NCBI GenBank assembly: GCA_018398805.1
Contig: JAGFBZ010000814.1
Location: 3,333,001-3,397,000, forward strand
Direction of reading: 5' to 3'
DNA from: Hirundichthys speculiger
Lineage: Eukaryota; Chordata; Actinopteri; Beloniformes; Exocoetidae
DNA: 64,000 nucleotides
The notes under the pieces were generated by a model. The model worked only from the letters and a program-made list of their open reading frames with translations. It searched no databases and was not told where the DNA came from. Shown in pieces: positions 10,531 through 23,596 of this stretch (position 1 is its first letter; each line of letters opens with the position of its first letter). Made by a program: the position numbers and the translations under genes.

Positions 10531-12611
10531 ATTAACTAATAGCTAATATTGTTAAATTTTAATAAAAATAAACAATAGCAAGTTAAAAAAAACAAAAAAA
10601 AACACCTGTAGTATTTTCTTTACGTTTCCAAAAGGTTCCACATTCATACGACCGACAGAATAGAATAATCCTTGTGAAAACAGATGTGCAAAGATGACTG
10701 AAAACACTGCAGTGTGTGTCCCAGGCCAGTAGTTATTGATATAACTTTACCATGACACATCATATGAAACCGCTACACAGATGTGCATAAAGGCGTGCTT
10801 CCCCAGAGTGCTCTGTTAATAAACTCTGTTCATAAAGTCATTCTTAATCACCATTGCTGTTAATTTGCTTGTATGTGCCTATTTCAAGCCAAATGCAATC
10901 AGGTAGAGGCTGTGCATTCAAAAGATTACACTCTGCAGTTCAGTTTCAAACCGATGCTTTTATGCTCTGAAAACAATTTGGCGATGTAAACAAAAGCTAA
11001 ACTGAAAAGAAGGTTTTAGATTTCAGCTGAATACTGTTCCAGTATAAACAGTCCCTCAATGACTCGAAGGTGTGCAGGTCCTGTGACCACAAAAGAAGTC
11101 CTCAATAAGCCCCTGTTAAAACCACCAGTACCACTGCACTCTGCTTGACCAGTGGAAGTATTTGTGTTGTCATGCTCTGTTTGGCTTTTGGCCAAAGTGG
11201 TGCTGCATGTGACGGCCAAACAGAGAGAACTTGTGTGAGCAGCTGTCTTCTGCCACGTCCACAGCGAATGTGCTTATGCATCTATTACAGGAAGCAGGAT
11301 CAATTCAAACTCTGAATGTGTCAACCATGACACAAAAGAAACATGTTTCTCAGAAAGAGAGTTAACTCAGACTGTAGGTTTGTTACCATGGTAGATTGCA
11401 TATGGCATTTCATATGGTGATCACGTGTTTTAACATCAGTTCATAGTGAAATACTTCAACGAACATGTGTCCCTGTTACTTAGCCCCAAGATTAGGCCTT
11501 TTGTACACTCTTGTAGAAATGTTCAGTTTGCTAATTTCAGTTGTAATTTGTAGTTTCACTCCTTGGTGGGAGTGATCTGGTGTATTTGAATTCTTATGTG
11601 TCCTTTATGCTCAGTGAATGAGAGCATGAGAGAGGAAACTGAGAGCTAGAGCTAAGGGAAAGGAAAATATAAATGTAAAACCTGCATAGAAACTGAGTTC
11701 AGACAAACAAAGCGTCGTGGAGGAACCTGACATTGCATAGAACTCTGTCAGACCTTGGTAGATTTGTATAAACCCTTGGTCATCTCGGTGAGTTGTGTCC
11801 ACCGCTTTCTGTTCGCTTATATCCTACATACTCCTGATAAAGTGGTGTAAGCTGCTTAAAAAGTGAAATGTGAATTATGTTTTTGCTAAAACCAGTTGAG
11901 ATATCTATTAAGTTAAGTTAAGAAGTTGTGTTAAGTATCAACAGTGGTAAATTGTTTCTGTTCATTGAATTTTCTTGTGTAGGCAATGCTCATTGACCAT
12001 GAGTTGCAGACAAAGTGCCAATGTGTATGATTTTATGCAGCAAAGTTACCCTTGAATGTGTCTGGTTTTATATTAGCTGTATTTTTCTTTTTGAGTGCAC
12101 TCCGGGCCCATTTATTTATTTATTTTTTGTTCTTTACTATTTTATTTGGACTTATGGGACATTTCTCTTTTTTCATTTTCCCCGAGATCTCAGGTGTATC
12201 TAACCTTGGCATATTCAAACAGTTGGTCAGTTGGTTATACTGTATACTGAACTATTTTGGTATTCCAACCAAAGTTTTTACAATTGTCAATGTTGGTCTG
12301 GACAAACAATCTCTTTGTTCTTTTAATTATTGAACGTGAGAACTCTCTAAACCTTGCTTTTTACTACAAGTACATTTTTTTTAATTGCTAACCTGACTTG
12401 GTGTAACTTTCTTAGGGTGAATCATACAAGTTTGACTAACATTGTGACTTATAACAATAACCAATCACTTCACCGAACTTAGATTTGGATAACCCTAACC
12501 TTAGATATTTAGAGCTGCAGCCTGCAGTAGCACCACCGTATGATTACAAACAGTATCATTAAATACTGTCATAAAAAAATAAAAGCAAGATTTTTTTAAT
12601 TGTAAGAGAGA
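10531..12611. other. Intron sequence, nothing recognised
   Basis: AT-rich sequence. None of the open frames (11016, 11611, 12015, 12052) resembles a known protein or sits in a splice context. Confidence 0.6.
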
Positions 12612-12716
12612 TGTTACCTGTCCTTCGCCCAAAGAGAGATGAGATAGGATCCAGCAGATCCCTGTGACCCTGCATAGGATTAAGCGAGCATAGATGATGG
12701 ATGGATGGATGGATGT
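12612..12716 (+). repeat. 3' tail of an L2-like LINE
   Basis: ACCTGTCCTTCGCCC.., GGATCCAGCAGATCCCTGTG and GACCCTGCATAGGATTAAGC followed by (ATGG)n are the hallmark 3' end of fish L2/Rex-type LINEs. Only the last 100 bp or so are present. Confidence 0.7.
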
Positions 12717-13295
12717 TACCTGTATTTTTCTTCTGATTCTATACAGCAGCCTTATTATTCTTTATTCTGCACAATTTTAGTTCATGTTAAATGTGAAGGT
12801 ACTTAAGGTCTGTTTTGAAGCAGCCCTAGACCCACCTTTGCAAGGAGGCACAGCCCACTCTTTCGGTGTCCACCAAGGTTGGTGTGGTATCATATGCAGA
12901 TGTGCAGATTAGCATCGAATTAAATTTAAATTAAATATTTTCCTAGAGATAAGATCCAAGACCTGTCTAACAAACACTCTGCATATTACATTCAAACCTG
13001 CCTTCCACAACTGAGCGTAAACTCAAACTCTCAACCTTCAGTAAATCAAAAAAAGGAAAGGAGTACAAAATCTCACAGGCTGTCACCATGTTTCTTCACT
13101 CTGTCTACCTCAAACATCCTTCACAACTTATTGTCCTGTCACCTGCAGAGATATTAAGATGACTCTGCATGTGCGCTGTTTTTCAGGGACAGACAGCAGG
13201 CTCAGTACAGAGAGTTTTGTGGCATGCTGTGAGAGCAATACCTTATTTTGAACATGAACAAAACAAACATATGATTTTAGCATTTAGGAAGAGTA

Positions 13296-13790
13296 GAAAA
13301 ACGTGATCTCTGTCTCCCTTTCCTCGTGAGTGAAGGATTGGGTGATAGACTGACCTGGAAATTCAACACTGAGATTGTCGACAAGAAGGGACTCAGCAAA
13401 CTTTACTTTGAAGAACTTTTGGTTCCTTGATGTTTGCATATATTCTTTACGTCTGTGGTGGAGATTCCAATTTTCTTTGCAGCCATCTGTTGGGTCAGCA
13501 GCATCAGAGCCAGTGACCCCAAAAAAACTGAACAAACTGATGAAGAAATTGACTCTATGCTGGGGACAGCTCTGGAGCCCCTGGATCTGATTGTGGAGGG
13601 AAGAATGTGGCTCAAGCTGCTAAATATAATAGAAACACTGTACATCTTTTGGACAATATACTTAAAAAAAACCAACAGGGTATCTTCAGTTGGAGACTTT
13701 TTCAGCACTGCTGCAATAAGGAATGGTACAGAAGGTCATTCCTGCCTGCTGCAATAACTTTTTACAATGACTCCCTGCGTCTGGAGAGAG
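13296..13790 (+). mobile_element. LINE reverse-transcriptase C-terminal fragment
   Basis: Reading across frames gives CW-SSIRASDPKK, MLGTALEPLDLIVEGRM, LLNII and NKEWYRRSFLPAAI. These match the end of the pol protein of fish CR1/L2-like LINEs, where a CWGSSI motif and YRRSFLPAAI close the ORF. It is broken by several frameshifts, and the 5' end is missing. Confidence 0.65.
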
Positions 13791-16414
13791 AAATCCTTTG
13801 GGATGATAGGTCTCTTTATTTGCTCTCTTTTTTGGTAAACGATACACTGAAAAAAGTATTTCCCTTTGAGCTTATTAACATACTTTTCAAATTCAGTTCA
13901 ATTCAATTACAAGCTCCCAGAGTGAGTGTTAAAACCGCAGGTATAAACGTTTGTCAACTGGTGACCTTTTCCTCATGTGTGCAGCTCTCTGCAGTGTGTG
14001 GTTTTAATCAGACATCTGATTCAGTGGGAACACAGTTGAGCATCAGAGGAGATGAAAGGAAAGAAAGAGAGGGGGTGGAAGAGCAGTAATGAGAGGAATG
14101 GGACAGGAGGTAGAAGAGTTGTGCATTTAATTCCAATTCATGGATTAGTATATAACCATTTACTTTCCCAATTATAATGTCTAAGGGAGCATGGTATAGT
14201 GAAAAAAATGCAGTCATTACTGACAAGACTTTCATTTCCTTTGTAATCTCCTCTCCCAACAGTCCCATATCTATTATTAATGCAAACATTATCAATAGGG
14301 CTTCAGACGTATCTACAGAATGGTGGATGTGTGGTTTTGAATTTGTCAATTAGGGCTTCCTCTTTCACGTATTATTATTTGTACTAGTTTCACTGAAGGT
14401 CTTAGTACTTTGTCTAAACTTCTGCAGAATGTTTCTGTATGAGTGTGTGTGTGTGAGAGAGAGAGATTTGTTTTTGTTTTTGTGTTTTTAATATTTATAT
14501 CTGTTCCACAGTCTTGTGCTAACTAGCTCAGTCTTTCAAGGTCAGATCGTCCATTTGTTTTATGTGTTCACTTCATCTTGCAGATGACTATCTGTATTGT
14601 TCATGGACTATTTAGGGAGTTCTGATAACCCAAAATAAAAAGCTCAGTCTTTATCAAACTGGCCGAACAGCCCTTTAGCATTGCTCCCAGTGATGTTTGG
14701 AAGAGTGTGGACACTTACAGTCATTTCTCTCAAAATAAACAAAAACTGTCTCAATTATGTGAATACACTCTTGCTAAATATTGCTTCTTGCCTTGTGTTT
14801 CTGATTTTCACATCAGTTTTGCAGGGTAGATAGTGTTGCCAGCCCATTTTTGTTGGTTTCAATTCTCTGCTGAGTAAGGGGGACATAAGGTTCTGGCATG
14901 TGACAGAAGCTGGAGTGTGTTATGTTCTGTATGAATGCCATCTGTCCACATTGCCCTTTCAAGAGTATTGACTAGGAATCTCGATGAGTAAAGTGACGGC
15001 AAAATAGGAAGGTCTTTGCCCAGAAAATAGCTGTGGGGAAGACAAAGAGTCACCTCTGACCAGAGCAACAGACACATCAGGGTGTGCAGAAAACACAAGT
15101 AAAAGATGCTGAAAACTGTTTGTCTGTGGAAAGATATTCACAGAACTCCACTCACAAGGTCAATGCTGTGCTGTTAGGATTTTTTGTGTTTTGATTTTTT
15201 TTTTATGACATTGAGTTGTGCTGACAATACAGAAAAAAGATTAAGAAGAGAATAATAGTCAAATTTTAGCTTTTTCCCAGTGCCATTCCAAGTGAAAAAG
15301 TGAAAAAGAACACATTGTCGGGTCCTGTTGAAATATGGTCAAACTCCCTCACTATTAATTTTCAGTTTATATGTGAATGAGGAGAGGACTAGATGGGAGA
15401 GCAGACATATGGTCAAAAGAAGACAAAAGTTGGTTCAAGAAAGCCATATGGGTAGAATGGGGCTTCCAAAGAAACATCTTTTGTTTTTCTCATTTGCTGC
15501 ATGTAACTTCTATTATATTCTGAGCTATTGTTTCATAGTTATTGTTATGCCTGCTGTAGATGAGTCAGAGATATGGTTTTTAAAAGCCTCTTAAGGCTGA
15601 AGGCTGAAGAAGTGATAAGAGTGAGCGCCCGCATTTTCTCACTTAACAGAAATTAACATCTGTGGAAGAGCTTATATTTGTAGAAAAAGCACAGAGCCAA
15701 AGTGTCGAAACCAGACAGAGCTCTAAATGAACCGTTTTTAAATGGATTTTCTTGTTGTCTCTTCTCTTTTATGAGGAAATGCTTTCTGTGACTGACACTC
15801 ATCTGATTTAAGTCATATTGTTTGTCATGGGCATCAAGTGTTAGGAATAAGAATCCTTATAAAAAGCCATTAGTTTTCTATTATTGCCCAACTCGATGGA
15901 CAGGCGCTCAGCGCCCACCCGACTGACTGTGTTTAAAGTGTCAGGGTGGTTGAAAGAAGTCTACCTCGGTGGGAGCCCCCCTGCCACTTCCCTGGGGGCT
16001 GAGTGGCTGAAATGACCATAAAACTCTGTTGAGCTAGACAGCCTGTAATTTCAGCAGCAAGACACACTTTGCCAAGATATAATGGAAAGTCCATGGAAGC
16101 CATGAAATGTGCTGCATCCTGATGTTGGAACACCATTGTCTGAACACTCAGGACACTTCTCTAAACTTTAAATTACTGTTTTTAAGCTGTCATTGTCTGA
16201 AAGAGCTCCACTGCTAAAAAGAGACTTGTGCTAGTTTCGTTAATGCTCTTTGGTCGATTCTGTTTCAACAGAAATCTGGCATCCATATTCTTTCAGTAAA
16301 AGACAATTGTCTGAAAATAAATAATAAAAGGGGAAATGTGCTTTGAAACACTGACGGAAAGATCCAGGTCAGGAAACAGTATATGAAAACTGGATGTAAA
16401 CAAACTGTATATTG
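13791..16414. other. Intron sequence, nothing recognised
   Basis: A (GT)n/(GA)n patch lies near 14441-14466. No gene, exon or named repeat was recognised. Confidence 0.6.
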
Positions 16415-17870
16415 ATGACCAGATATTCTGTGACAATAGCATCACTCTTCACTTCTTCCAACAGCTTACACAATAACCTACGCAGACTATTTAATTTCAT
16501 TTACCATACATCACAAAGGTACATACCAGCAACAGCCATATTTTCACTGGATACTGAAAAAGCATTTGATAAAGTTAATTGAGGAATTCTATTTCACTAA
16601 CTCTTAAAAAATTGGCTTTGGTGAATCATTTATCCATTGGATGAGAATTCTTTCCACATCATTAGTGGCAACAGTTGCCACAGATGGATTAAGATCGTAG
16701 CATTTCCATTTACACAGGGGGACAAGGCAAGGATGCCCACTCTGTCCATCTCTCTTTGCTACTTTTATAGAACCCCTCGCAGCAGCCATACGTCAGAACA
16801 GTAAAATGCTAATGCTAATGATATCCTTCTGTACCTACAAAACCCACTAACATCGCTTCTCCAAACCATCAATTTGATAAACTCCTTCTCCAATATCTCA
16901 GATTATACTGTTAACTGTATAACAGTATACTGTTTGTGATGTAACTACATCACAAATGGTTGTGATGTAGTTACCCAGACAGCATCTCCATGGCTTAAAA
17001 CAGGCTATATTAAATATTTGGAAATTAATATTTCTCCCAAGCTGTCAGAGTTAGTTGGTCTTAATATTAATCCTCTTCTTAAAACAATTGAAGGAAACCT
17101 TTAACACTGGATAAACATTATAGGCAGAATTGCCACAGTAAAATGACCATATTTCCTATGACAAATTATTTTTTCTCAATGATCCCCAATAAACAACCAC
17201 TTTCTTGGTTTAATTCTTTAGACTCCATGGTCTCCCAATATTATTGGAAAAACAAAGAGGCCAGAATCAAATTGTCCGAAAGCCCCAAACTTTCTTCAGT
17301 ACTTCCTTGCAAAAAATCTCCAATACATTTCTAAATTGACAAACCCAAATCAATGCAACTCTACCAGATAGAATTAAAACAGTCATTTTGTAAAGAAATC
17401 AGCATTTCAGACTTGCCATTCATAAGATATCCCATTTCTCACCATCCCTGCTTCAAAAACCCACATATAGCTACAGCTCTGACAGCCTGGTGGTAATTTT
17501 ATAAAATAACAAACACCACTGCTTCATCTAGTACACACACCCACACACACACACACACACACTTGGAAGAAGCTAGACTTCCTAATACACAGGTAGCCAT
17601 TAATTTTTTCCTCATGGCTTATCAAGGGTGTCACGCGCCTTAAACACATCTATGAAAACAAGTGTCTGGTTCCATTCTCTCATATTGTGCTGAAGTATGG
17701 CAATGGAGAAAATCAATTTCTAGAATATCTCCAAATTAGATCTTCTGTACGGTCTAAAATAAACAGTAAAACACCCAACCTCAGCCTCAGTTGATTTCAG
17801 AATCAAATCAAATCTCTAATAACCATAAAATTCTATCAAAAAATGTACAATCCAGTTTCTCTGAGTCAGT
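16415..17870 (+). mobile_element. Dead L1-type LINE, ORF2 reverse-transcriptase part
   Basis: Translated pieces match fish L1 ORF2: [104 protein letters not shown] and YGNGENQFLEYLQIRS. The RT active-site YADD is NAND at 16811-16822. There are many stops and frameshifts. A (CA)n tract at about 17531-17562 interrupts it. The 5' half of the element is missing. Confidence 0.8.
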
Positions 17871-19090
17871 GAGCCAGCGGATGAGGGGTTTGGGGGGTGA
17901 GGTGTATTTAGGGTGCTGAGGTGGCAGGTTCGTGTGGCCCAGTCAGTGCTGAGGTGGGGGTCAGGGTGGCTCCTGCCTCCCTGTTGCCACCAGTGTGCTG
18001 GACAGCGGTGGCGATGGGCTGCAGGGTGGCTCGTGTTTGGGTGACATGGGGGCGACCTCATCTGCAGGGCCTGTGGTTGGCGCGTGTCCAGCACAATCTC
18101 CTGCCTGACGGCTTTCCTCTGGGCTGCCCTAGTTCCCTGGTCTGCAGGTGGGGCGTCCTGGGGCCCCTGGGGCCCCTGGGGATCCTTGTTGTGAGATGGT
18201 GCTCCTGGTGATGGGGATGTAGGCTGACTTCTTGAGCCTTGGTGGTGTCCCTCGTGGGAGTAACGGGCCTTTGCCCCCTGACCAGCCACAGACCACCCCC
18301 TCCTCCACATGGTTTCTTAATTCAACAAACATAAAAAAAAAAATAAGAAAATATATAAAAATTAAAGGTTACAAGAAAAGCTGGGGCATGCTGGGACACC
18401 TCTACCCGGCATCCCACACTTTTTAAGGCACTTTTAGACACATGCATCCCTAAACAAATAAACATAAAATAAAGGTTATGATCAAAGCTGGTGAATGCTG
18501 GGACACCTACATCCTGCGTGCCACTCTTTTTCTTTTAATGCACTTCTAGAAGCATTCATGCCTAAACAAAAGCGCACACACAAAAAAAAATAAGAATAAT
18601 AATACAAAGGACAAGGGTGTAACACCCCTTTTTTTAATGCTTTCAGCTCAGACACATACACATACTGAAGAATATTTGGAAGGAGTTGTGTGGGTTGGGG
18701 GGGTCTTCGGGTCTGGAGGTGTCTGGACCCATTTCTTGTCAGGGGGGCACAGGGGGCCTTGGGGAGCCCGGGATGTTGCCACATGTCTCTGCTATGGGGG
18801 CCTCCCATGCAGCGGGGCCTTGTTGCGAGCTTGGATTCTCCCTGGGCATCTTGTTGGTGGTGGCGTGGCTTCTGTTGGGGGCGGTGCCCTCATTGCCACT
18901 GGTATTTCTCGGCCTTCCCACCTCAATGGCGTAGGTGCAGACAATGCTTGGCATGCCTGATGATGATAGTGGTGCTATCGTTGCTATAACGGTGCTACCG
19001 TTATTGTTGTCGTTGTTATTATTGTTTATGCTATTATTATCATTATAGCTGTTGGTATCATGTTACTGTTATTATTATGTTAATTGAACA
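17871..19090 (+). repeat. GC-rich island, probably the L1 3' UTR
   Basis: Abruptly G/C-rich sequence in an AT-rich intron, directly behind the L1 ORF2 relic and ending in an ATT-rich tail (about 19000-19090). Position and tail suggest the 3' untranslated part of the same L1. The long open frames on both strands (for example 17816-18310 minus and 18637-18960 plus) follow from few AT-rich stop codons and have no protein-like features. Confidence 0.45.
18363..18585. repeat. Two diverged tandem copies of a ~110-bp unit
   Basis: Units at about 18363-18470 and 18471-18585 share TAAAGGTTA, AAAGCTGG, ATGCTGGGACACCT, a CCAC..CTTTTT block, GCACTT-TAGA and CAT-CCTAAACAAA in the same order. Confidence 0.7.
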
Positions 19091-20814
19091 CTTTAGATCA
19101 GATTGTCAAGAGAGCAGGCGAAAGTCACTTTCACTTACATCTACGCACACCCAAAAAAACACCTGCTGCAAGATCAGAAATGCATATATACATTTTAAAG
19201 GGTCTGCCAAATTTTGGCAGTAACCATTGATGTATATGTAGACAGTTGTAAATAAATAAAATGGGAAAGGTACTTTGAAACATTGCTTTGTTGAGGCACG
19301 GTAGAGTTGTTTTCTCCACAACTTGTATCTTTTTTTAAGCATCTGTAGTGTTATAGTGGGGACAAGTGCCTTTTTTCACTGAATGGAAATAGATGACAGA
19401 GCTCTGAGCGAGGAGGACATAAATATGTTGAGAGCAATACATTTGTATTTGTGTGTGTTTTGCCTTTCCTTTATTATTTTGTCTACTTGATGTTGTGTAT
19501 ATCTGTAGGAGTAGGCACTTGAGTGTCTGTAGATCTGTTTTTGTCTCGGTACAACACAGAGGAAGCATATGTTCAGTCTTCTGACTTAAGGTTATAGGGT
19601 ATGTGTGATGTTAGCCGTTTGTCATGTCAAGAGGCTCTTTCTGTGATCTGTAAGGAGGCTGGATGGAGTTGGAGTAATGAAGTGTATCTGATTTCGCCCA
19701 GCAAATCCTGTGTGTATTGGGTTTTGCTGCTGGAAGTCTAAGCCCATCACACAACACTGGCTGTGTTTCTGCTATAGTCAATGACATAGAAAGAAAAACT
19801 ATGACAGACAGGTGGATTGTTATCGCATCAACCCTTACTCCCCCTCAGACAAATGCTTGTGTTCCTATCTGTGAACTTAAGATGCAGTATAGCAACACAG
19901 TGGTCTGGAACAGCTCTCTGACAGACTGCACCATGCACACATTTATTCTTTATAAGTTTCCTGAATGACAATGTCCCTTCCGCAGAAGGGTTAGATCATT
20001 TGCTTGCTGATAAACATGCACGTAGGGGCTCAGTATCATTACAATGCATCTCATCTCATCCAGTTACTTTAGAAACTCATGAAAAAGGTGGAAATGATGA
20101 ATAACTGATCAAGCAGTGCCGCTGTGATGCAATGCATTTTTAAAGAGAAGGCAGCATGTAAATTTCTGTAACATGAGCATTCAACCTTTTTAAGTTACTC
20201 TGATACACAGTGGTTTGCACGAACAGCACTTTGTAGCGGCAGTTTTATTAAAAATGATTCATTTTAATACTATTATTGCAGATGAATTAATCAAAGTTTA
20301 ATCAATCAAATCAACTACAGTGTAATTCAGTGAATAAATAAGGAATAATTACTATTTGCCAAATACCTATGCTTTTGCTAATAAGTCAAATATGTAGATG
20401 AAACTACTTCTAAAAGCATAATTCACCAAATATAATGTTGATATATAAATATGTTTTTTTTTGTTTTTGTTTTGTTTTGTTTTGTTTTTTGGGGGGTGGT
20501 TATTATGTGAAATTATGATGGGGTGCTTGTTACACATTTATTTTAGGATGCTTGGTTCCTAAAGGTTAGAAATTATACATACATAAATTTTGCTATTTAT
20601 AATATTTCCTGTATTTCTGTTCTCCCAGACGAAGAGAAAACTGTGAAACAGAAGAGAAATGAGATCTGTACGACGGAGTTTTCGGGCTAACTGAGAAAAA
20701 AAATCTGACAATGATTTTTTTTTTCCATTCCTCACTCAGAGAATAAAGTCAAAATGCAGTTTCCAGAATAAAGTCATCTTAAACATTTATTCAAACCAGA
20801 TTTACTCTACATAA
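19091..20814. other. Intron sequence, nothing recognised
   Basis: Contains a TTTTG-rich tract at 20454-20487. No gene or named repeat was recognised. Confidence 0.6.
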
Positions 20815-21336
20815 ACATAATGTCTAGTGTTACTGAGCTTATGACCTTGTACGTCAGAGTGGGCTTTAGCAACGAGGAAATTATTTCACTTTTAGCACAT
20901 AGACACATTATAACTAGAAAAGCACTCGGAGAGCACAGACCTCCGCCACGCGCAACAGTTCCCCCATATAGCGATTTACAGATTGCGATAAAATCCGTGT
21001 TCTGGATCAGATCCGGATCAGCCTTTGAAATTTGATAGAGGTTCCCATTGTCAATCCCTGAATCAAATTTCATGAGTTTTGGGCAATAATTAATGGAGAT
21101 ATTGAGAAACAAAATCTTCGGCCCCATTGACCGCAATGTTATCGAAAATTTGAATCCAGAATCCAGGATTTCTTCCAGATCCCAAAATGAAATCAGTTCT
21201 TCCTTTTCACATTTCTGACAACTCTGAAAATTTCATCAAAATCCATCCATAAACTTTTTGAGTTATCTTGTACACAGACAGACAAACAGACAGACAGACA
21301 GATAAACGGCAGCAAAAACATGACCTCCTTACAATA
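20815..21336 (+). mobile_element. Degraded teleost transposon relic with integrase-like N-terminus
   Basis: From 20820 a 37-residue stretch (LYVRVGFSNEEIISLLAHRH) resembles the LGF..EI...L...H helix-turn-helix start found in fish Ginger-like integrase proteins. It is followed by a widespread fish repeat with ACCTCCGCCACGCGC, GATAAAATCCGTG, GATCAGATCCGGATC and a GACA-rich end near 21276-21301. Linking the two parts as one element is inference. Confidence 0.45.
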
Positions 21337-23007
21337 ATAAGTATTGGTACTTTGAAGAGATTGTGTCAGAAATTGCGTTGATTCAGAAAAAGAAACTTCA
21401 CCAATTCTCGAATTCTGGAAACTGCATTTCGACTTTGTTCTCGACATTTCGACTTTTTTCTCAGAAAAAAATACACAGGAAAGAAAAAACATTGTCCACA
21501 ATTGTTTTTCTCAGTGTGGCCCTTTTTTTCCTCCTGGGTAAAAAATAATAATAATAATAATAATTGTTTGTTTTTCGTCCAAAAAATGTAGTTTAAAATG
21601 CCCCTGTTTCACAAATCATACCATAAATAAATAAAAGTTGTTGCTGTTGTTTTTTTGTCTGTTCCCGAGTCACTAATGTAGTGTTTCATAGTGTTTACCA
21701 GACTTAGTATCAAATTTTGTTTCTTGCCATTTAGGATTTTCAAATAAGACAGAACATAAAAGGAAATTACTATTATTACTGAATTTCATGGGTATCCTTT
21801 TAGATAGCTTTATGAAAGCACACAGCAAAAATGACTGTTTTTATGTCACAAATAAAGAGACAATTTGGAATCTTGTCCGCACTGTGTACATTGCAAAACA
21901 GTAATAAAAAAAAAAAAAAAAAAAAAGAAGCAGAGGAAAATCTCATACACTTTCTAAGGACGCAAATCTGTTGTCAGACAAATGAAAGTGTAAAACAGCC
22001 TGACTCAAGTTGAGGCAGAATGTTAGGGTTTATTAGAGCAACACTGAATAGGTCTTTTGGAAATAATTGATCATCCTCTTCTGCAAAGTGAAAGGAAATG
22101 TCCTCTACTGGATAAAAAATGTCTCACATTTAATATTAAAACAAACCAATGATATTAAAAATCATTTTCATGCCTACCTTTAAAAACACAAAAAACTGAC
22201 AATTCCAAGAGACTAAAAAGAGAATTCTCAACCAAGCAGTTAAATAAAACGTTTTCGCAACAGTCCATATTGTGTAACCTTTCTGTGTTTGCATACGTGT
22301 GTGTGTGTGTTTACTAGTGACAAGACAGCCCCAGATACATTACAGCACCTTTGAACTTCTTGGTGAAAATGGTGGTCAGATGAGGTCAGGGTGAATGACT
22401 CATGACTCAGGAGATGTACAATAACTGTGATTCACTTCGTGGGAAACTGGGATGTGAACACCTCAGACAGGACAATTTTGCACACATTTCTTCCAATAAA
22501 CTTACTTAAATGGATTAGCAATGCCACCTTAGGGGCCTGCACAGACTTGCAGGTCTTATCACAAACACAGCAAAAAAAAAGAAAAAAAAAAAAAAGCATA
22601 CTATTTTTAACAGGTTCACCGTTTCTGGTGGGACCTGGGACTTTTGGAAGACAGTTGAGATCTCCATGATAAGAATGAAGCCTATGCAACTGAAAGAGGA
22701 GTGATATCCTCTGTTATTCATGCACAAAATGGACTACAACAGGAAATATGTGGCATGCTGTGAAGATAGTTAATGGCTCGTTGTGAGTGAGTCATAAGTG
22801 AGAAGTGGTTGCTATTTGGAGCACCTGTTGTTGAGGGCAGGGAACAGATGTTGCATATATTTTCACAGTTTGATGGTGGTCTTGTTAAAAAAAAATGCTG
22901 CCAAAAATTAAACCCTTTTTTTTTCAATTTGCATATGTGTTGCGTGTTTATCTATCAAGCACTTGAAGTTTGTTACTAAGTCACTGCGCATCTTTGTCTC
23001 TCCATAG
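21337..23007. other. Intron sequence before exon at 23008
   Basis: Holds an (AAT)n tract at about 21545-21563, poly(A) tracts at 21907-21925 and about 22570-22595, and a short (GT)n near 22296-22310. No gene was recognised. Confidence 0.6.
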
Positions 23008-23120
23008 GTCTAGGTTGGCCGATTACATCGCAAACTGCTGGGTGACTCCACATACCATGGGCACCTGTCCCAACCAAGACAATCATCAGGCTTGCTTGAA
23101 CTCTTACGCAAGGCTCATCG
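23008..23120 (+). CDS. gfra2: GFRA exon: D3, SRLAD block
   Basis: The acceptor is TCCATAG at 23001-23007. The donor is G|GTCAGT starting at 23121. The exon finishes the arginine codon and encodes SRLADYIANCW, then a segment with cysteines spaced as in GFRA D3 (NC, GTC, QACLNSYARLIG), ending one base into a glycine codon. CRSRLAD across the junction is invariant in GFRA1 and GFRA2. The length of 113 bp equals the class of exon found here in mammalian genes. A second GT at 23125 would break the frame and is not used in this model. No stop codon or frameshift is seen. Confidence 0.95.
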
Positions 23121-23538
23121 GTCAGTAAAGGGCTGTGGGTGACATTGTGATGGATCAAGAATCTGTTTGTGTGGGAGAAAAGGTGGGAGTGAAATGGGTT
23201 GCTTCACATAGGGATACACTTTCAGACAACACTTTTTTTGTGAGAGTCTTAAAGCAGGCAGGGGAGAAAGTTTCCTTTTTTTTTTTTTTTTTTTTGTTTA
23301 CTCCATTCTGTACTGATGTCTCTACCAGAAAACTGGACATCAGTTAAGTACCAGAAGTAAATTAGGGAGTAAAGGCACTGAGAGTGTTTACTTAATTAAA
23401 ATACTTGACGACCATCTGTTTGGTCATAATAAATGTGCAACGACTGATGCATGCATATTTTCCAGTCTCAGCCAGCACCAAGGTAACATTCTGGAGGATT
23501 ATCAGAGCTTAAAAAGATACATTCAAATTAACACAGAA

Positions 23539-23596
<58 letters not shown>

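Larger units (their letters stand above)
3582..23007 (+). other. GFRA intron, 19.4 kb
   Basis: Starts GTGAAG and ends with a pyrimidine-rich tract and TAG at 23007. It splits an arginine codon (phase 2). It carries most of the recognisable transposon relics of the gene, listed separately: an interspersed repeat at 5445-5990, a hAT MITE at 7604, a partial duplication at 8332-9979, LINE fragments at 12612 and 13296, an L1 at 16415 and an integrase-like relic at 20815. No additional GFRA exon was seen inside it. Confidence 0.9.

Noticed and set aside
17816..18310. 164-residue minus-strand open frame rich in Pro, Gln and His, with other long frames nearby
   Set aside because: It lies in the GC-rich island where all frames are open. 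The composition is low-complexity and no domain is visible.
18129..18332. Collagen-like Gly-x-Pro stretch on the minus strand
   Set aside because: It comes from a local repeat of GGGGCCCCT-type sequence (18160-18185) and is only a few triplets long.
23541..23596. Regular short repeat considered as a CRISPR-like array
   Set aside because: It is a pure trinucleotide microsatellite with no spacers, and the window is from a vertebrate.
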